DNA of 64,000 bases from Anas platyrhynchos. Its lineage: Eukaryota > Chordata > Aves > Anseriformes > Anatidae. Each line of letters starts with the position of its first letter. The stretch's first letter is position 1. The notes beneath the pieces were generated by a model. That model saw nothing but the letters and a program-made list of their open reading frames with translations. It had not been told where the DNA came from and searched no databases. The stretch is taken from the NCBI RefSeq assembly GCF_047663525.1, contig NC_092594.1, forward strand, positions 39,374,001 through 39,438,000. Reading direction: 5' to 3'. This document shows, one piece after another, positions 40,024-49,521 of the stretch. The position numbers were made by a program, and so were the translations under genes.

Positions 40024-41082
40024 TGTAGTGGGTTTACGTGGCAAGGCTTTGGTAGCAGGGGGCCATAGGGGTGGTTTCTGTGAGAAAGATCTAGAAGCTG
40101 CCCCATGTTTGGGAAGGGCCCCATTGTTTTCCAAATCTGAGCCAATAAGCGATGTTGTTTTGCGCCTCTGTGAGAGCATATTTAAGACAGAGAAAAAACT
40201 GCTGCGCCACACAGCAGCCGGGAGAGTCAAGGGAGTGAGAAACAGCCTTGCAGGTGCCAAGGTCAGTGTAGAAGGAGGGGGAGAGGTGCTCCAGGCGCCG
40301 GAGCAGAAGTCCCCTGTGGCCTGTGGTGAGGACCATGGTGAAGCAGGATGTCCCCCTGCAGCCCATGGAGTACCACGGTGGAGCAGGGTTTCACGCTGCA
40401 GCCCGTGGAGGAGACCACGGTGGAGCAGGTGGCCCTGCACCGACGGAGGCTGCCGCCTGTGGAAGACCCCTGCCGGAGCAGATTCTGGGCCGGACCTGTA
40501 GCCCGTGGAGAGGAGCCCACGCAGGAGCAGGTGATCTGGCAGGAGCTGCTGCCCGTAGGGGAGCCAGGTTGGAGCAGTTTTCTCCTGAGGGATGGACCCC
40601 GTGGTACGGACCCATATCTGGAGCAGTTCTGGAAGAGCTGCTGCCTGTGGGAAGCCCACGCCGGATCAGTTCGTCAAGGACTGCATCCCGTGGGTGGGAC
40701 CCCACAGCACAGGGGACGAGAGTGACCGAGAAGGAGCGGCAGAGAAGAAGTGCTGTAGACTGACCATAACCCCCATTCCCCCGTTCCCCTGCGCCGCTCG
40801 GGGGGAGGAGGTGGAAGAGGGTGGATGGGGGGGGAGGTGCTTTTGGTTTCTTTCCTTTGTTTCTCATTTCTCTAGCTTGTTAGTAATGAGCAATAAATCT
40901 TACTATCTGTCTTCTTATGCTGAGTCTGGTTTGCCCGTTACACTAATTATTGCGTGATTTTCTCGTCCTTATCTCAATCCTTGAGCCCCTTTCACATATT
41001 TTCTCCCCATTCCTCTTTGAGGAGGGGAGTGAGAGAGCGGCTGTGGTGGAGCTCGGCTGCCCACTCGAGCAGAACCACGACA
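40024..41082 (+). mobile_element. Solo endogenous retrovirus LTR (avian, ERVL-like) with 5-bp TSD
   Basis: A complete LTR of 1059 bp. It starts TGTAGTGG and ends CCACGACA, near-perfect inverted termini with TG...CA ends. It is flanked by the direct 5-bp duplication CATAT (40019-40023 and 41083-41087). Inside are a CCAAT motif near 40140, a TATA-like TATTTAA at 40179-40185, a series of degenerate repeats built on GCAGCCCGTGGAG and GGAGCAG (about 40300-40700), and AATAAA at 40892. The sequence matches a roughly 1-kb LTR family I recognise from bird genomes. There is no internal gag-pol-env, so this is a solo LTR left by LTR-LTR recombination. A 5-bp duplication suits ERVL-like elements. Long open frames across it are not genes. 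Confidence 0.9.
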
Positions 41083-41087
41083 CATAT

Positions 41088-43621
41088 TTCAGAGATCCCT
41101 TACAAGATCAAAAGCAAACCCTTGGATTTTGACGTTAGGAAAAATGTATCCTGGTATGATCTAATTTTTCTTCAAGGAACCTCAACTTTCTAATGACACA
41201 TTATTTGACTCCTGGTGTTCCAGTCCTTTTTAGATGAGTATGTTAAATAAGCAAAGAAGGCCTTCTTTCTTCAAAATAGTAAGTGACATAATTAAGCAAT
41301 GACCTCAAATTAGTTCCTACTTTCAGGCCTACAGTGTTTTTTCTAAACACATCAAGTCTATTAATTCTGATATTTCTTTGTGAACACTGCTCGAATTTAT
41401 AACCTTATAGAAACACAAAAACCTGGGAATAGATGAGAAAAAGTAAAGACTGGCTCCAAGTCAGTCAATATGTTCCCAAATTCCAGCCTGTTCCACAACT
41501 GGTGAAGCACTATACAGCCAGGATAAGCATACAGCAGCATGGTGAGGTATTTCATGGAGCATTTTATCATACCATTATATTTCTAATTCCCACGTGACAG
41601 CTGTGTTAGTGTCCATCAAAACACTGGCTGTATTGCCAGAAGGCCATCAAGAGGCTATGGCTCTGGTGTTCCCAATAACTCTGCTGTTCCTACTGCTACG
41701 GATATGAAGTTTTACACTGCAGGATTTTAGCTTTTTTTTTTTTTTTTTTTTTCCAAGCTGGTCTACTTGTCCATACGTGATAAAAAAAAATTACTTTATT
41801 TCAGCTGCAAATAAAGGCTGGGAGAATGGGCCAAGTTTCTGCACTATTGGGTATCTGTCTTACAGCAAGGAAGGGCTAGATAAGACAACAATTCAATGCA
41901 GTCAATGACTGTTCAATTCACTTCTACAGAGACATTTGTTTGCACAGGGTTTAAAAATTCTCAGAGCAATGTCCGATATTGCATACAGAAGAAATGAAAT
42001 GCTGGAAAAATTATTTTGGTGCTTTAAACTGTGCAAAAGACAAGTGAGTGAAATAATAGCTTTATCTGGGGTGGAAGCTGGGCCATATGTAAATTCAACT
42101 AGATCTCACCTTCTTTTAGCCATTTTTGATTGTCAAAAATAGGAATTTCTAGTATCTTACAGCTTAGCAAAACACCAACACGTAATTTCAGCTGTCTTCC
42201 ACAATTCTCTTGTATTTTTTTCGGCTTCTCTGTCTTCTTCATGTATTGCCAAAATTATAGTCAAGCTTACTTCACCTTACAGCAGAATATATTTGTGAAC
42301 AGTGGAGTGTAACAGTTGTTTCAATAACACTTACAACTCTCAAATCCTCATCTGAAAAACATCTGCAGGTATTATAAATAGGCATATTTAAATATTCTCA
42401 ATAATAAATAATTTGAGATCTTACTGCTTTTTATTCCCACCTGTATATTGACCTTTCAGACAGACTGAACATCACCTTTCTCTTAGTAAATAAAGCAAGA
42501 TTTATTATGACATCTGCAAGATTTATTATGGCATCTGCTACTGTCCTGGAATAACCTAAATTCTCATGTGAGGAATAAACAGTAAGCTCAATTCTTCACT
42601 TGGAGGCTTTCCAGTATAACAGCTCTAAAAAAATATATTCCAGTTGTTTGCGAAAATATTTCAGTTATACATACTGCCAACCATTAGTCTGTTCAAACAA
42701 ACAAAAAAGGAGCTAAAAAAGATGCTTCTACAGATGATCGACTAGCCGTATGTGTTGCCATTTGATGGTTCATCTATTTGTTCCTTCATTCCCATTATTC
42801 ATTTAGTCATTTCCCGTAAGTAACTGAATATCAGGAAGGATTCCTCAGCAGGTCAGATCTCTGCCTTCACATCGTTCCTCGTGGTGGGTCTGCACTGCCT
42901 GGATCTGCTATGAGAAACTCAGGGTGAGGCGAGCCTTTCCCTCTGGGGCAGCTCCTGAACCTGCTCTGCCATACACTCCTGGCACTACAGCGCTGTTGCT
43001 TTGCAACACTGGAGACACATTCAGGATTCATTAAACTAGATCCCGTTCTCACCACATCCCCCCTGCAACTGTGTGTCCTGGGAGCTTCTCACAAAAAAAA
43101 AAAAAAAAACTTCCACAGCAGTCTGAACACTGCCACCCTTGCTGAGATCCAAGCCCTGTTCTACCTTCCCTGGACAGGAACTTGCTGCCAACACTAACTG
43201 TTTAAGTAAAAATACTGTTGTGCTACCAACATATTTTATTTGACATATTGCATTCCAGAGGGTAACACAAAGTAATCTGCTCTTGGCACATTTTCTCACC
43301 ACTTACATTTCATTTACTCCACCAAATGTTCATACACACATACAATGAGCTGTGTGTTAATCCATCATCTCCGCTCCACGCAGGGACCGCAGACTAGGCT
43401 GTGTCTAAGGTTGTTTACAGCAGACACTGCAGAACAAGGGAGGGCCAGCATTATCAGATAGGAGGTGAGATTCAGCAAGTCAACAAAGTGTTTTCTGCTA
43501 TTTGCGAAGACACTTTTCATAGAGAAATGCAACTTGGGGATTTATACTTAAGTTAAAATATTGGTGTAAACAGTTTTGCTATTACAAAAGCTCTCCCGGG
43601 ATTCTTTACTATGCACAGTGA
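41088..43621. other. Intergenic DNA between solo LTR and CR1
   Basis: AT-rich. It holds a T-run at about 41731-41752, a 21-bp tandem duplication at 42495-42536, and an A-run at about 43094-43110. No gene is recognised. Confidence 0.6.
42495..42536. repeat. 21-bp tandem duplication
   Basis: GCAAGATTTATTATGACATCT and a copy differing at one base, directly adjacent. Confidence 0.9.
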
Positions 43622-44030
43622 ATTATAGAATCATACAATGGTTTGGGTTGAAAGGAACCTTAAAGCTGCCCAAATCCCATCCAGCCCGGCCTTAGGCACT
43701 GTCGGGAATGAGGCATCCACAGCTTCTCTGGGCAGCCTGGGCCTCGCTACCCTCGTAGTACAGAATTTGTTTCTAATGTCTCATTAATCTAAGTCTACCC
43801 TCTTTCGTTTTAAAACTGTTATCCCTTGTCCTATCACTACACCCCAGCTCCTGTCCTCCCCAACTTTCCTGTAGCCCCTTTTGGGGACGGGAAGGCCACT
43901 ATAGCATTCCCTTCTCTTCTCCAGGCCGAAAAGCTCCGGCTCTCTCAGCCTGTTTTCCTAGGAAAGATGCTCCAGCCCTTTTTGGCCCTCCTCTGGACAG
44001 TCAGTCCTTCATCTCAGGGGACAAAGAAAT
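43622..44030 (-). mobile_element. CR1 LINE 3' fragment upstream of FPGT
   Basis: TATAGAATCATACAATGGTT, TTGGGTTGAAAGGAACCTTA, GGCATCCACAGCTTCTCTGG, TTAATCTAAGTCTACCCTCT and GAAAAGCTCCGGCTCTCTCA follow in the standard reverse-orientation CR1 order. It retains the 3' terminal octamer-type sequence. It ends about 400 bp before the FPGT CpG island. Confidence 0.92.
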
Positions 44031-44583
44031 ACGGTACAGATGAAAAACGAGTATTTCCTGGAATTGATTATGAGATTAACAGATCCTAAACTATTACTAG
44101 TTAAAGTATGAATAGGCATTAATCTGGAATAAGTACAAAAAGGATGATTACCATGACTAGTTGGATTCAGTAACAGACTTTGATTACTTTAGCGAGTGCA
44201 AACAGGTATTTTAGTAAGTCTGAATAATGACCAGAAGCTAGAACAAAAATGCATCACACGCATCACATAAAGTCCCAAACTGAAAGAGCAGTGAAGTATT
44301 TATTCGTTTAATCTTCTGCCAGCAGTCTGCAGGCATCGGATCATGGATTTTTGGCCACTTTATTTAAAAAAAAAATCCTTAATTCTTGTATGTAGCTGCT
44401 TTTCAAGCCCTCCTGCAGTGCTTCGGGAGCAACTTTTACGGTAGGATTTACACACGGTGAGACGTTAGGAGCCCGCCCGGGGCCCAGCGGCCGAGCACCA
44501 GCGCTGCCCGCGGCCGCCCCCGCCCCGCTCCCAGCGCGGCTCTTCCGCCTAGGCCGCGGCGGCGGCGGGCGGGGCGCGGCGCC

Positions 44584-44674
44584 ATGGCGATGGCGGCGGC
44601 GGCGGCGGGCGAGCGGAGCGCGGCGCGGCGGGAGGCCACGGGGCGGCGGCTGGCGCGGTTCGCCGCGCTCCGAG
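44584..44674 (+). CDS. FPGT: FPGT coding exon 1
   Basis: Encodes residues 1-30 plus the first base of codon 31. It begins with MAM and a run of five alanines from a GGC/GCG-rich stretch, then an arginine-rich segment ending [10 protein letters not shown], which aligns with the arginine-rich N-terminus I recall for mammalian FPGT. The donor is CGAG|gtgggg at 44675. The exon lies wholly inside the CpG island. The start is the first in-frame ATG after the island begins. Confidence 0.9.
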
Positions 44675-47600
44675 GTGGGGGGGGCCGGGCCGGGGGCCGC
44701 GGGGGTGGGCAGCGCGCGGGGCCCTGGGCGGCGGGAGGCGGCGGGAGGCGGGCCCGGCCGCGGCCGCGGCGCTGCCGCTGAGGGGAGTCGCGCTCCTTGG
44801 GGCAGGCAGAGCCGTGCGGCACGGCGAGTTCTGGGACCTCGTGGCCATCACCGCCGCCGACGCGGAGCAGGAGCGGGCGTTCCGGCGGCAGCTGGCCGCA
44901 AAGCTGGCGAGAGGGGAGCTGCCTCGCGGCGTGCGCTACCACGTCTTCGGGGATCCGCCGGGACACAAGATCGGTGCGCACCTCACGGCCCGCGGCCTCG
45001 GCGGGGAGCGGGGTTTGTCGGGCGGCCGTGGGGCGGGGGGGGGGCTCCGGCTGCGGGGGCACGGAGGGGCCCGTGGGCCCCTTCCCTTCCCTTCCCTTCC
45101 CTTCCCTGCCCTTCCCTTCCCTTCCCTTCCCTTCCCTTCCCTTCCCTTCCCTTCCCTTCAATTCCCATATAAATTCTATAAATTGTAATTAATTTTAATA
45201 AATTCTTACTGCTTACCTTAACCTGATACATTTAAACTGATTCTATTCCAATACATTAACCAATGTGCAACAAAAACCTAGAAGAAAGTAGTCTTACTAT
45301 GCATAATATCATCCTATAATAAGTAGTTCGCTTTGCTGTAGAAGGTAACTAACCTCGGTAGTATATCAGCAGTATAAAATAGCAGGCAAGGATTAGTTTT
45401 CAGCAATCCAGCTGTTTTAAGTTTTAGAAGCACCAAAAAAAAATCCCAAACAATTATACTTTTCCCTCATTTCCTTATTGCAAATGTCAAAAGTACTTTG
45501 GAAAGCTTGCATCAACTCACTCGTGAGTTTTTGTGTGACGTGTTTCATGCTCAAGCCAATTTTTTCGGTAAAGTTATGGCCTACAGGAATGATGAAACAC
45601 TTCAAATGCTGAGGTTATTCAGAGAAGGAATAGGAGGAAAAAGCACGGCTTTTCACAAGGCCTGCCTGTTCGAGGTGCCCTTCACTTTGAGTGCAGAGTT
45701 TCTGAGTGAGCGTCCATTATCTTTGTATGATTCTATCAACTGTGGTGCAGTAGAAAGACTGTGCTGTCAGAACTGGTTGAGGAAATTTCAGATGGATATC
45801 TGTGCATCCATTTACAGTTCATTAAAAAAAATTATCTCTGCAGTCACAAGGACTTTTAAAAAACAAATGACAGCTTATTTTCTACAGCAGAAGGAATCAA
45901 CATTTAAAAAACAATACCTGATCACCCTACCACAGCACCAGATCCCAGGATGCTTCACGTGTCAGTTACGTTTTTTATTGGTGTTCTTTTCAGCCGGTAA
46001 TAAAATATTTCTTCCTTTAGGAAATGGTGGATCAACACTTCATGTTCTCCAGTGCTTAGAGAATCTCTATGGTGATAAATGGACCTCTTTTATTGTGCTG
46101 CTAATTCATTCTGGTAAATACTGTTTGACATTTCACATTTTAAAATCATATCTTCTTTTTTTTTTTTCTAAATATGTTGGAAGGTAAGTAATAAGAGTTC
46201 TGAAATATAGTTCCCTTAGAAAAATAATCCCAAACATCACTGGTCTGATGTTTGAATTTCAGCTGAAATTTCTGGAGGTGTTGTTTTTTAAGCATTTGTT
46301 TTCAACACTTAAGTTGTTCAGTCAGTCAGTGGAGAAGAAAATGTAATTCAAAGTATCTAAATTAATCTTCTGCCTTGACATGCGAGTTTAAGCAGTCTGG
46401 TCTGCCCAAGGGAATCCTCATAAATACGTACAGAATGAATACTTATAGATTTAAAATTGCTTTGAGGCATTTTTTCTTTCTTCTTATTTTCAAGCAAAGA
46501 GCAGGAGTCATTTGATTTCGTCACTTTAGTTAATAGACACATGGTTCAGATTCCAGCTCTGAAGCAAAGTAAAAGGTAAAGGTAACGTAAAAGTAAAAGT
46601 AAAGGTAATGAAGTCAACCACTGTTTAAATAAAAGCTACTTAAGGCATACTAAATGTTAGACATAAGGTCAGATCTGCATTGAGAAATGTTTAAGAATAA
46701 GGATGATTTTTTAAAAATCTGACATTTTCTAGGGAATACATAGTATATGATCAAGCTATGTAGCTGTATAAGTTTTGTTTATGCTTGTTTACACTTAAGA
46801 ACTGTATATATACTTTGTAATTACAAATGTCTTTTTTTTTCCAGGTGGTTATAGTCAACGTTTACCAAATGCAAGTGCCCTGGGGAAGATTTTCACAGCT
46901 TTGCCTCTTGGTGATCCTGTTTACCAGATGTTGGAGCTTAAGCTTGCTATGTACATTGATTTTCCCAGTCACATGAAACCAGGAATTCTCATTACTTGTT
47001 CAGACGACATAGAACTTTACAGCACTGGCGTTGCAGAAACAATCACATTCGATAAACCTGGATTTACCGCTTTAGCTCACCCTTCAGATTTGACAATTGG
47101 GACCACTCATGGAGTGTTTGTTTTAGATCCATCCAGTTTTTCAGGAAAAGGAGGACTTGAATACACATCTTGCCATCGTTTCCTACACAAGCCTGATATT
47201 GAGACAATGCGCCAGTGTGGTGCGGTACACGTAAGAGGAAATTGTTCTCAGCCATGTTCCTCTGGAGACCACAGTGACTCAGAAATGGACTCAGAGTGTG
47301 TTTATACAGACAGTATATTTTACATGGATCATAGCATTGCAAAACAATTATTGGTATTTTATAAGCAGATGGATACTCTTTGCTGTGAAATAGATGCATA
47401 TGGTGACTTCCTTCAGGCCCTGGGACCTGGAGCCACTCAGGATTACACAAAAAATACAAGTAACATCACAAAAGAGGAGTCGCAGTTAGTAGAAGTACGG
47501 CAGAAGCTATATTCTATTCTGAAAGGAACTCCACTTAATGTTATAGTCTTAAACAACTCTAAGTTTTATCACATTGGAACTACTCAGGAGTACTTGTTTC

Positions 47601-48295
47601 ATTTTACATCTGATAGCAAACTGAAATTTGAGCTTGATTTACTGTCTAAGGCCTTTAGCATCTTTTCGGACAAAGCTGATACCTTGGATAGATCAGCAAG
47701 TATCATTCAAAGCATACTTGAGCCTGGGTGCCTTATAGGACCTGGATCCGTTATTGAATACTCTAGAATTGGACCTGAAGTCTTAGTAGGGAAGAACTGC
47801 ATTATCAGTGGATCCTATATAAATTTGAGAGTAGACATACCTTCAAACTGTTTCCTGTGTTCATTGAGTGTAAAAATTGATGATCAAGTAAAGTATGCAA
47901 GTATGGTATTTAGTGTAGAAGATGACTTGAAAAAGGGTGTGAAATTGCTTTCAGATATATATTCACTACAATTTTTTGGAGTCAGCTTACTAGAATGCTT
48001 GGACCTTTGGGGTGTGCAGGTTTCAAGCCAGCTCTTCTCCAGTGATAATACACAGTTTGGGTTGTGGACTGCTAGGATTTTTCCTGTTTGTTCTAGTTTA
48101 AGTGAATCAGTTAGAATGTCATTAAACATGTTACATTCTGTGCAGCACAAGTCAGCTTTTAAATTGCATGGCTTTAAGCTGTTATCTGTTGAAGAAATGC
48201 TCTCCTGCAAAGATGTAGAAGATATGTTGAAATTCAGGGATCAAATTTATGATGAAATCTGTCTACAAAGACAAAAAGAGAAATCTGATTTGTAG
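44584..48295 (+). CDS. FPGT: FPGT, fucose-1-phosphate guanylyltransferase (complete, 4 coding exons)
   Basis: This cytosolic enzyme converts beta-L-fucose-1-phosphate and GTP to GDP-L-fucose and pyrophosphate in the fucose salvage pathway. Coding exons are 44584-44674, 44806-44973, 46021-46113 and 46845-48295. They give 1803 nt, or 600 residues plus TAG, close to the roughly 594-residue human protein. All three introns have GT-AG ends and are phase 1. Visible motifs are [13 protein letters not shown] in exon 2, GNGGST at residues 87-92 formed across the exon 2/3 junction, [15 protein letters not shown] from residue 118, [20 protein letters not shown] near 186, and a hexapeptide-like stretch around residues 405-460 (for example [14 protein letters not shown]) typical of a C-terminal beta-helix. 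The start ATG lies in a good context (gccATGg); a second ATG two codons on could also serve. The promoter is a CpG island. No frameshift or missing block is seen, so the gene appears functional. Confidence 0.97.
44675..44805 (+). other. FPGT: FPGT intron 1, short GC-rich intron with G-run cluster
   Basis: This 131-bp intron is extremely GC-rich. Directly after the donor (44675-44711) it has at least five G-runs of 3-8 separated by 1-4 nt on the sense strand, a canonical G-quadruplex pattern. The acceptor has a poor polypyrimidine tract (ctccttggggcag). Confidence 0.75.
44806..44973 (+). CDS. FPGT: FPGT coding exon 2
   Basis: Acceptor gggcag|GCAGAG and donor ATCG|gtgcgc. The frame-consistent acceptor is the first of two overlapping cag/gcag choices; the second, 4 nt on, would shift the frame. 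The exon encodes residues 31-86 plus one base of codon 87, including the strongly family-like [20 protein letters not shown] and [14 protein letters not shown]. The length of 168 nt is a multiple of three with phase 1 at both ends, so skipping it would keep the frame. Confidence 0.95.
44974..46020 (+). other. FPGT: FPGT intron 2
   Basis: A 1047-bp intron. The first 100 bp are CpG-island sequence, followed by a (CCCTT)n tract, then AT-rich DNA from 45160. From about 45498 to the exon 3 acceptor the exon 3 reading frame stays open, with no recognisable protein family. Confidence 0.85.
45078..45159. repeat. (CCCTT)n pentanucleotide tract in FPGT intron 2
   Basis: About 16 units of CCCTT with one T-to-G interruption near 45108. 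It is the reverse complement of the AGGGA array 5.1 kb upstream and starts exactly where the CpG island ends. Confidence 0.95.
46021..46113 (+). CDS. FPGT: FPGT coding exon 3
   Basis: Acceptor cctttag|GAAATG and donor TCTG|gtaaat. It encodes [20 protein letters not shown] and then the LLIHSG segment, the end of the nucleotidyltransferase N-terminal core. It is 93 nt and phase 1 at both ends. In human this exon is the donor used for the FPGT-TNNI3K readthrough transcript. The reading frame stays open upstream into intron 2 for about 520 nt, described as a finding. Confidence 0.95.
46114..46844 (+). other. FPGT: FPGT intron 3
   Basis: A 731-bp AT-rich intron between donor TCTG|gtaaat and a long T-run acceptor. 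A small run of related AAAGGTAA-type units occurs near 46568-46608. Nothing else is recognised. Confidence 0.85.
46845..48295 (+). CDS. FPGT: FPGT coding exon 4 (terminal)
   Basis: A single long exon encodes residues 118-600, most of the fucokinase/FPGT-family domain, after a strong polypyrimidine acceptor (ttttttttttccag). It runs without a stop to TAG at 48293-48295. Recognisable family segments include [73 protein letters not shown] and [14 protein letters not shown] large terminal exon holding about 80% of the protein matches the human gene structure. Confidence 0.97.
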
Positions 48296-48687
48296 AAGGA
48301 TTGGTACTTGGAAGAAATTTCCCGTCTTTCATTGTGGATGATGTGTTACTTCCCAGATTATAATAATCATAAGGAAAAGTACACAGATCTTCTCATTGGC
48401 TCTAGCAGCATGATATAGTTTAGCAGTAATTTATGTTTCTCCCTGTTTGTACTGCCTTTTTACAATAGTGTTTCAAATCAGTGTAGGTAAATTGATTTTT
48501 TTTTTATCGGGACATCCTATCGAAGCATTAATAATTTTTTTCTTTTTTTTTTTAATGTTGTAATTTTTTGTACTTACTGTTTTTCATCAGAGAAAAAGTA
48601 TTTGCATGAGAAATCAACCTTTCCCTTATGAGTTGGGGACTCATAACACTGGGGTCAATACCTGCCATCAAGACATGTCAATTTTTG

Positions 48688-48810
48688 TAGAAACATAGAA
48701 TATCCACAGTTGGAAGGAAACTGCAACGATCTTAGGGTCTACATATGTCCAAGAGCATTGTCTAAACACTTGAACTCCAGCAAGCTTGGTGCCATATGGC
48801 TGCTTTCCTG
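48688..48810 (-). mobile_element. CR1 LINE 3' fragment, internally deleted
   Basis: AGAAACATAGAATATCCACA, GTTGGAAGGAAACTGC, CTTGAACTCCAGCAAGCTTG and CTTTCCTGGGG follow CR1 order in reverse orientation but with some consensus sequence missing between. It lies in the FPGT 3' flank. Confidence 0.75.
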
Positions 48811-49058
48811 GGGTGGGGATTGCTGTTTAATTATTTGGGAGGTGTTAGATTGAGTGGGCAGCTATCAACTTTTTGTTATCCATAGAGATACTGATACATG
48901 TCATGGGCAAATTTGCATTTCTGTAAACTGAACTGTCATAGTCCTTGGAATGATACTTAATCCTCATGCAGACCAGTGGACTAAACAGAGAGATAAAGTA
49001 TTTTGAGTGGTACCACAATGCACATCTTTGGGGAAACAGATAATATTACCTACCCTGT

Positions 49059-49064
49059 AATAAA
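49059..49064 (+). terminator. FPGT: Candidate FPGT polyadenylation signal (AATAAA)
   Basis: This is the first canonical AATAAA that I found downstream of the FPGT stop codon, giving a possible 3'UTR of about 770 nt that would include the CR1 fragment at 48.69-48.81 kb. Variant signals nearer the stop codon cannot be excluded. Confidence 0.35.
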
Positions 49065-49521
49065 GGTACACAGAAATCTTCTGTTTTCTATTGCTCCATC
49101 TAGCTCCATGTTCTGTTTTAGGTTGTGGCACCACAAAAATGCTATTCACAGAGAGCATACAAGCCTATGTATTCATTCGCATTATTTTCAACAGTTCATT
49201 ACATAAGTAATCAGTCCTTGCGTTTGTAATACTAGGTGAAAAAGGTTTGCACAAAGTTTATATTCAGATAAATCATTTATTTTTAATATGTCTTCTGTAA
49301 TGACTGCTTTTTTATTTTTTTCCATTTCACATTATTACGAACATGTGTATTCTGTAAGCATAATTTGACAGCAACATAATGCATCTTTTTCTCTTGCATT
49401 TATCAATGGGTTTTCATGTTTCACTTCATACTGTATAGTCTCCTTTTTAATGGAAAAAGAAATTGACCCTTAATTCTCTCAAAGTCAGGATTCAATTTAG
49501 CTACTCTTTTTTGAGCCACAT

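Larger units (their letters stand above)
44440..45080. promoter_or_regulatory. FPGT: CpG island / FPGT promoter region
   Basis: An abrupt, very GC- and CpG-rich block begins near 44440, right after AT-rich DNA with a CR1, and ends near 45080 where a pentanucleotide repeat starts. It covers the presumed FPGT transcription start, exon 1, the 131-bp intron 1 and exon 2. No TATA box is evident. CpG-island promoters are often bidirectional, and in mammals LRRIQ3 lies head-to-head with FPGT, but I could not identify an LRRIQ3 exon on the minus strand here. Long open frames on both strands across the block are artefacts of low stop-codon density. Confidence 0.85.
48296..49521. other. FPGT 3'UTR and 3' flank
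   Basis: AT-rich sequence following the FPGT stop codon. It holds a CR1 fragment and a candidate poly(A) signal (listed separately) and T-rich runs near 48500 and 48540. No further gene is seen. Confidence 0.6.

Noticed and set aside
39673..40659. 328-codon minus-strand open frame
   Set aside because: It runs through the pentanucleotide array (repeating Pro-Ser-Leu-Pro-Phe) and then the solo LTR. Low stop density in repeats explains it; no protein family.
40323..40763. Overlapping 125-158-codon frames on both strands in the LTR
   Set aside because: LTRs are non-coding; the frames come from GC-rich internal repeats, with no retroviral gag, pol or env similarity.
44448..45161. 237-codon minus-strand frame across the CpG island
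   Set aside because: Arg/Pro/Ala-rich translation is typical of antisense CpG-island sequence, and it covers true FPGT exons on the other strand and the pentanucleotide tract.
44675..45172. 165-codon + strand frame in the CpG island
   Set aside because: Out of frame with FPGT exon 2 and made of intron and repeat sequence.
47064..47459. 131-codon minus-strand frame opposite FPGT exon 4
   Set aside because: Shadow of the FPGT coding strand.
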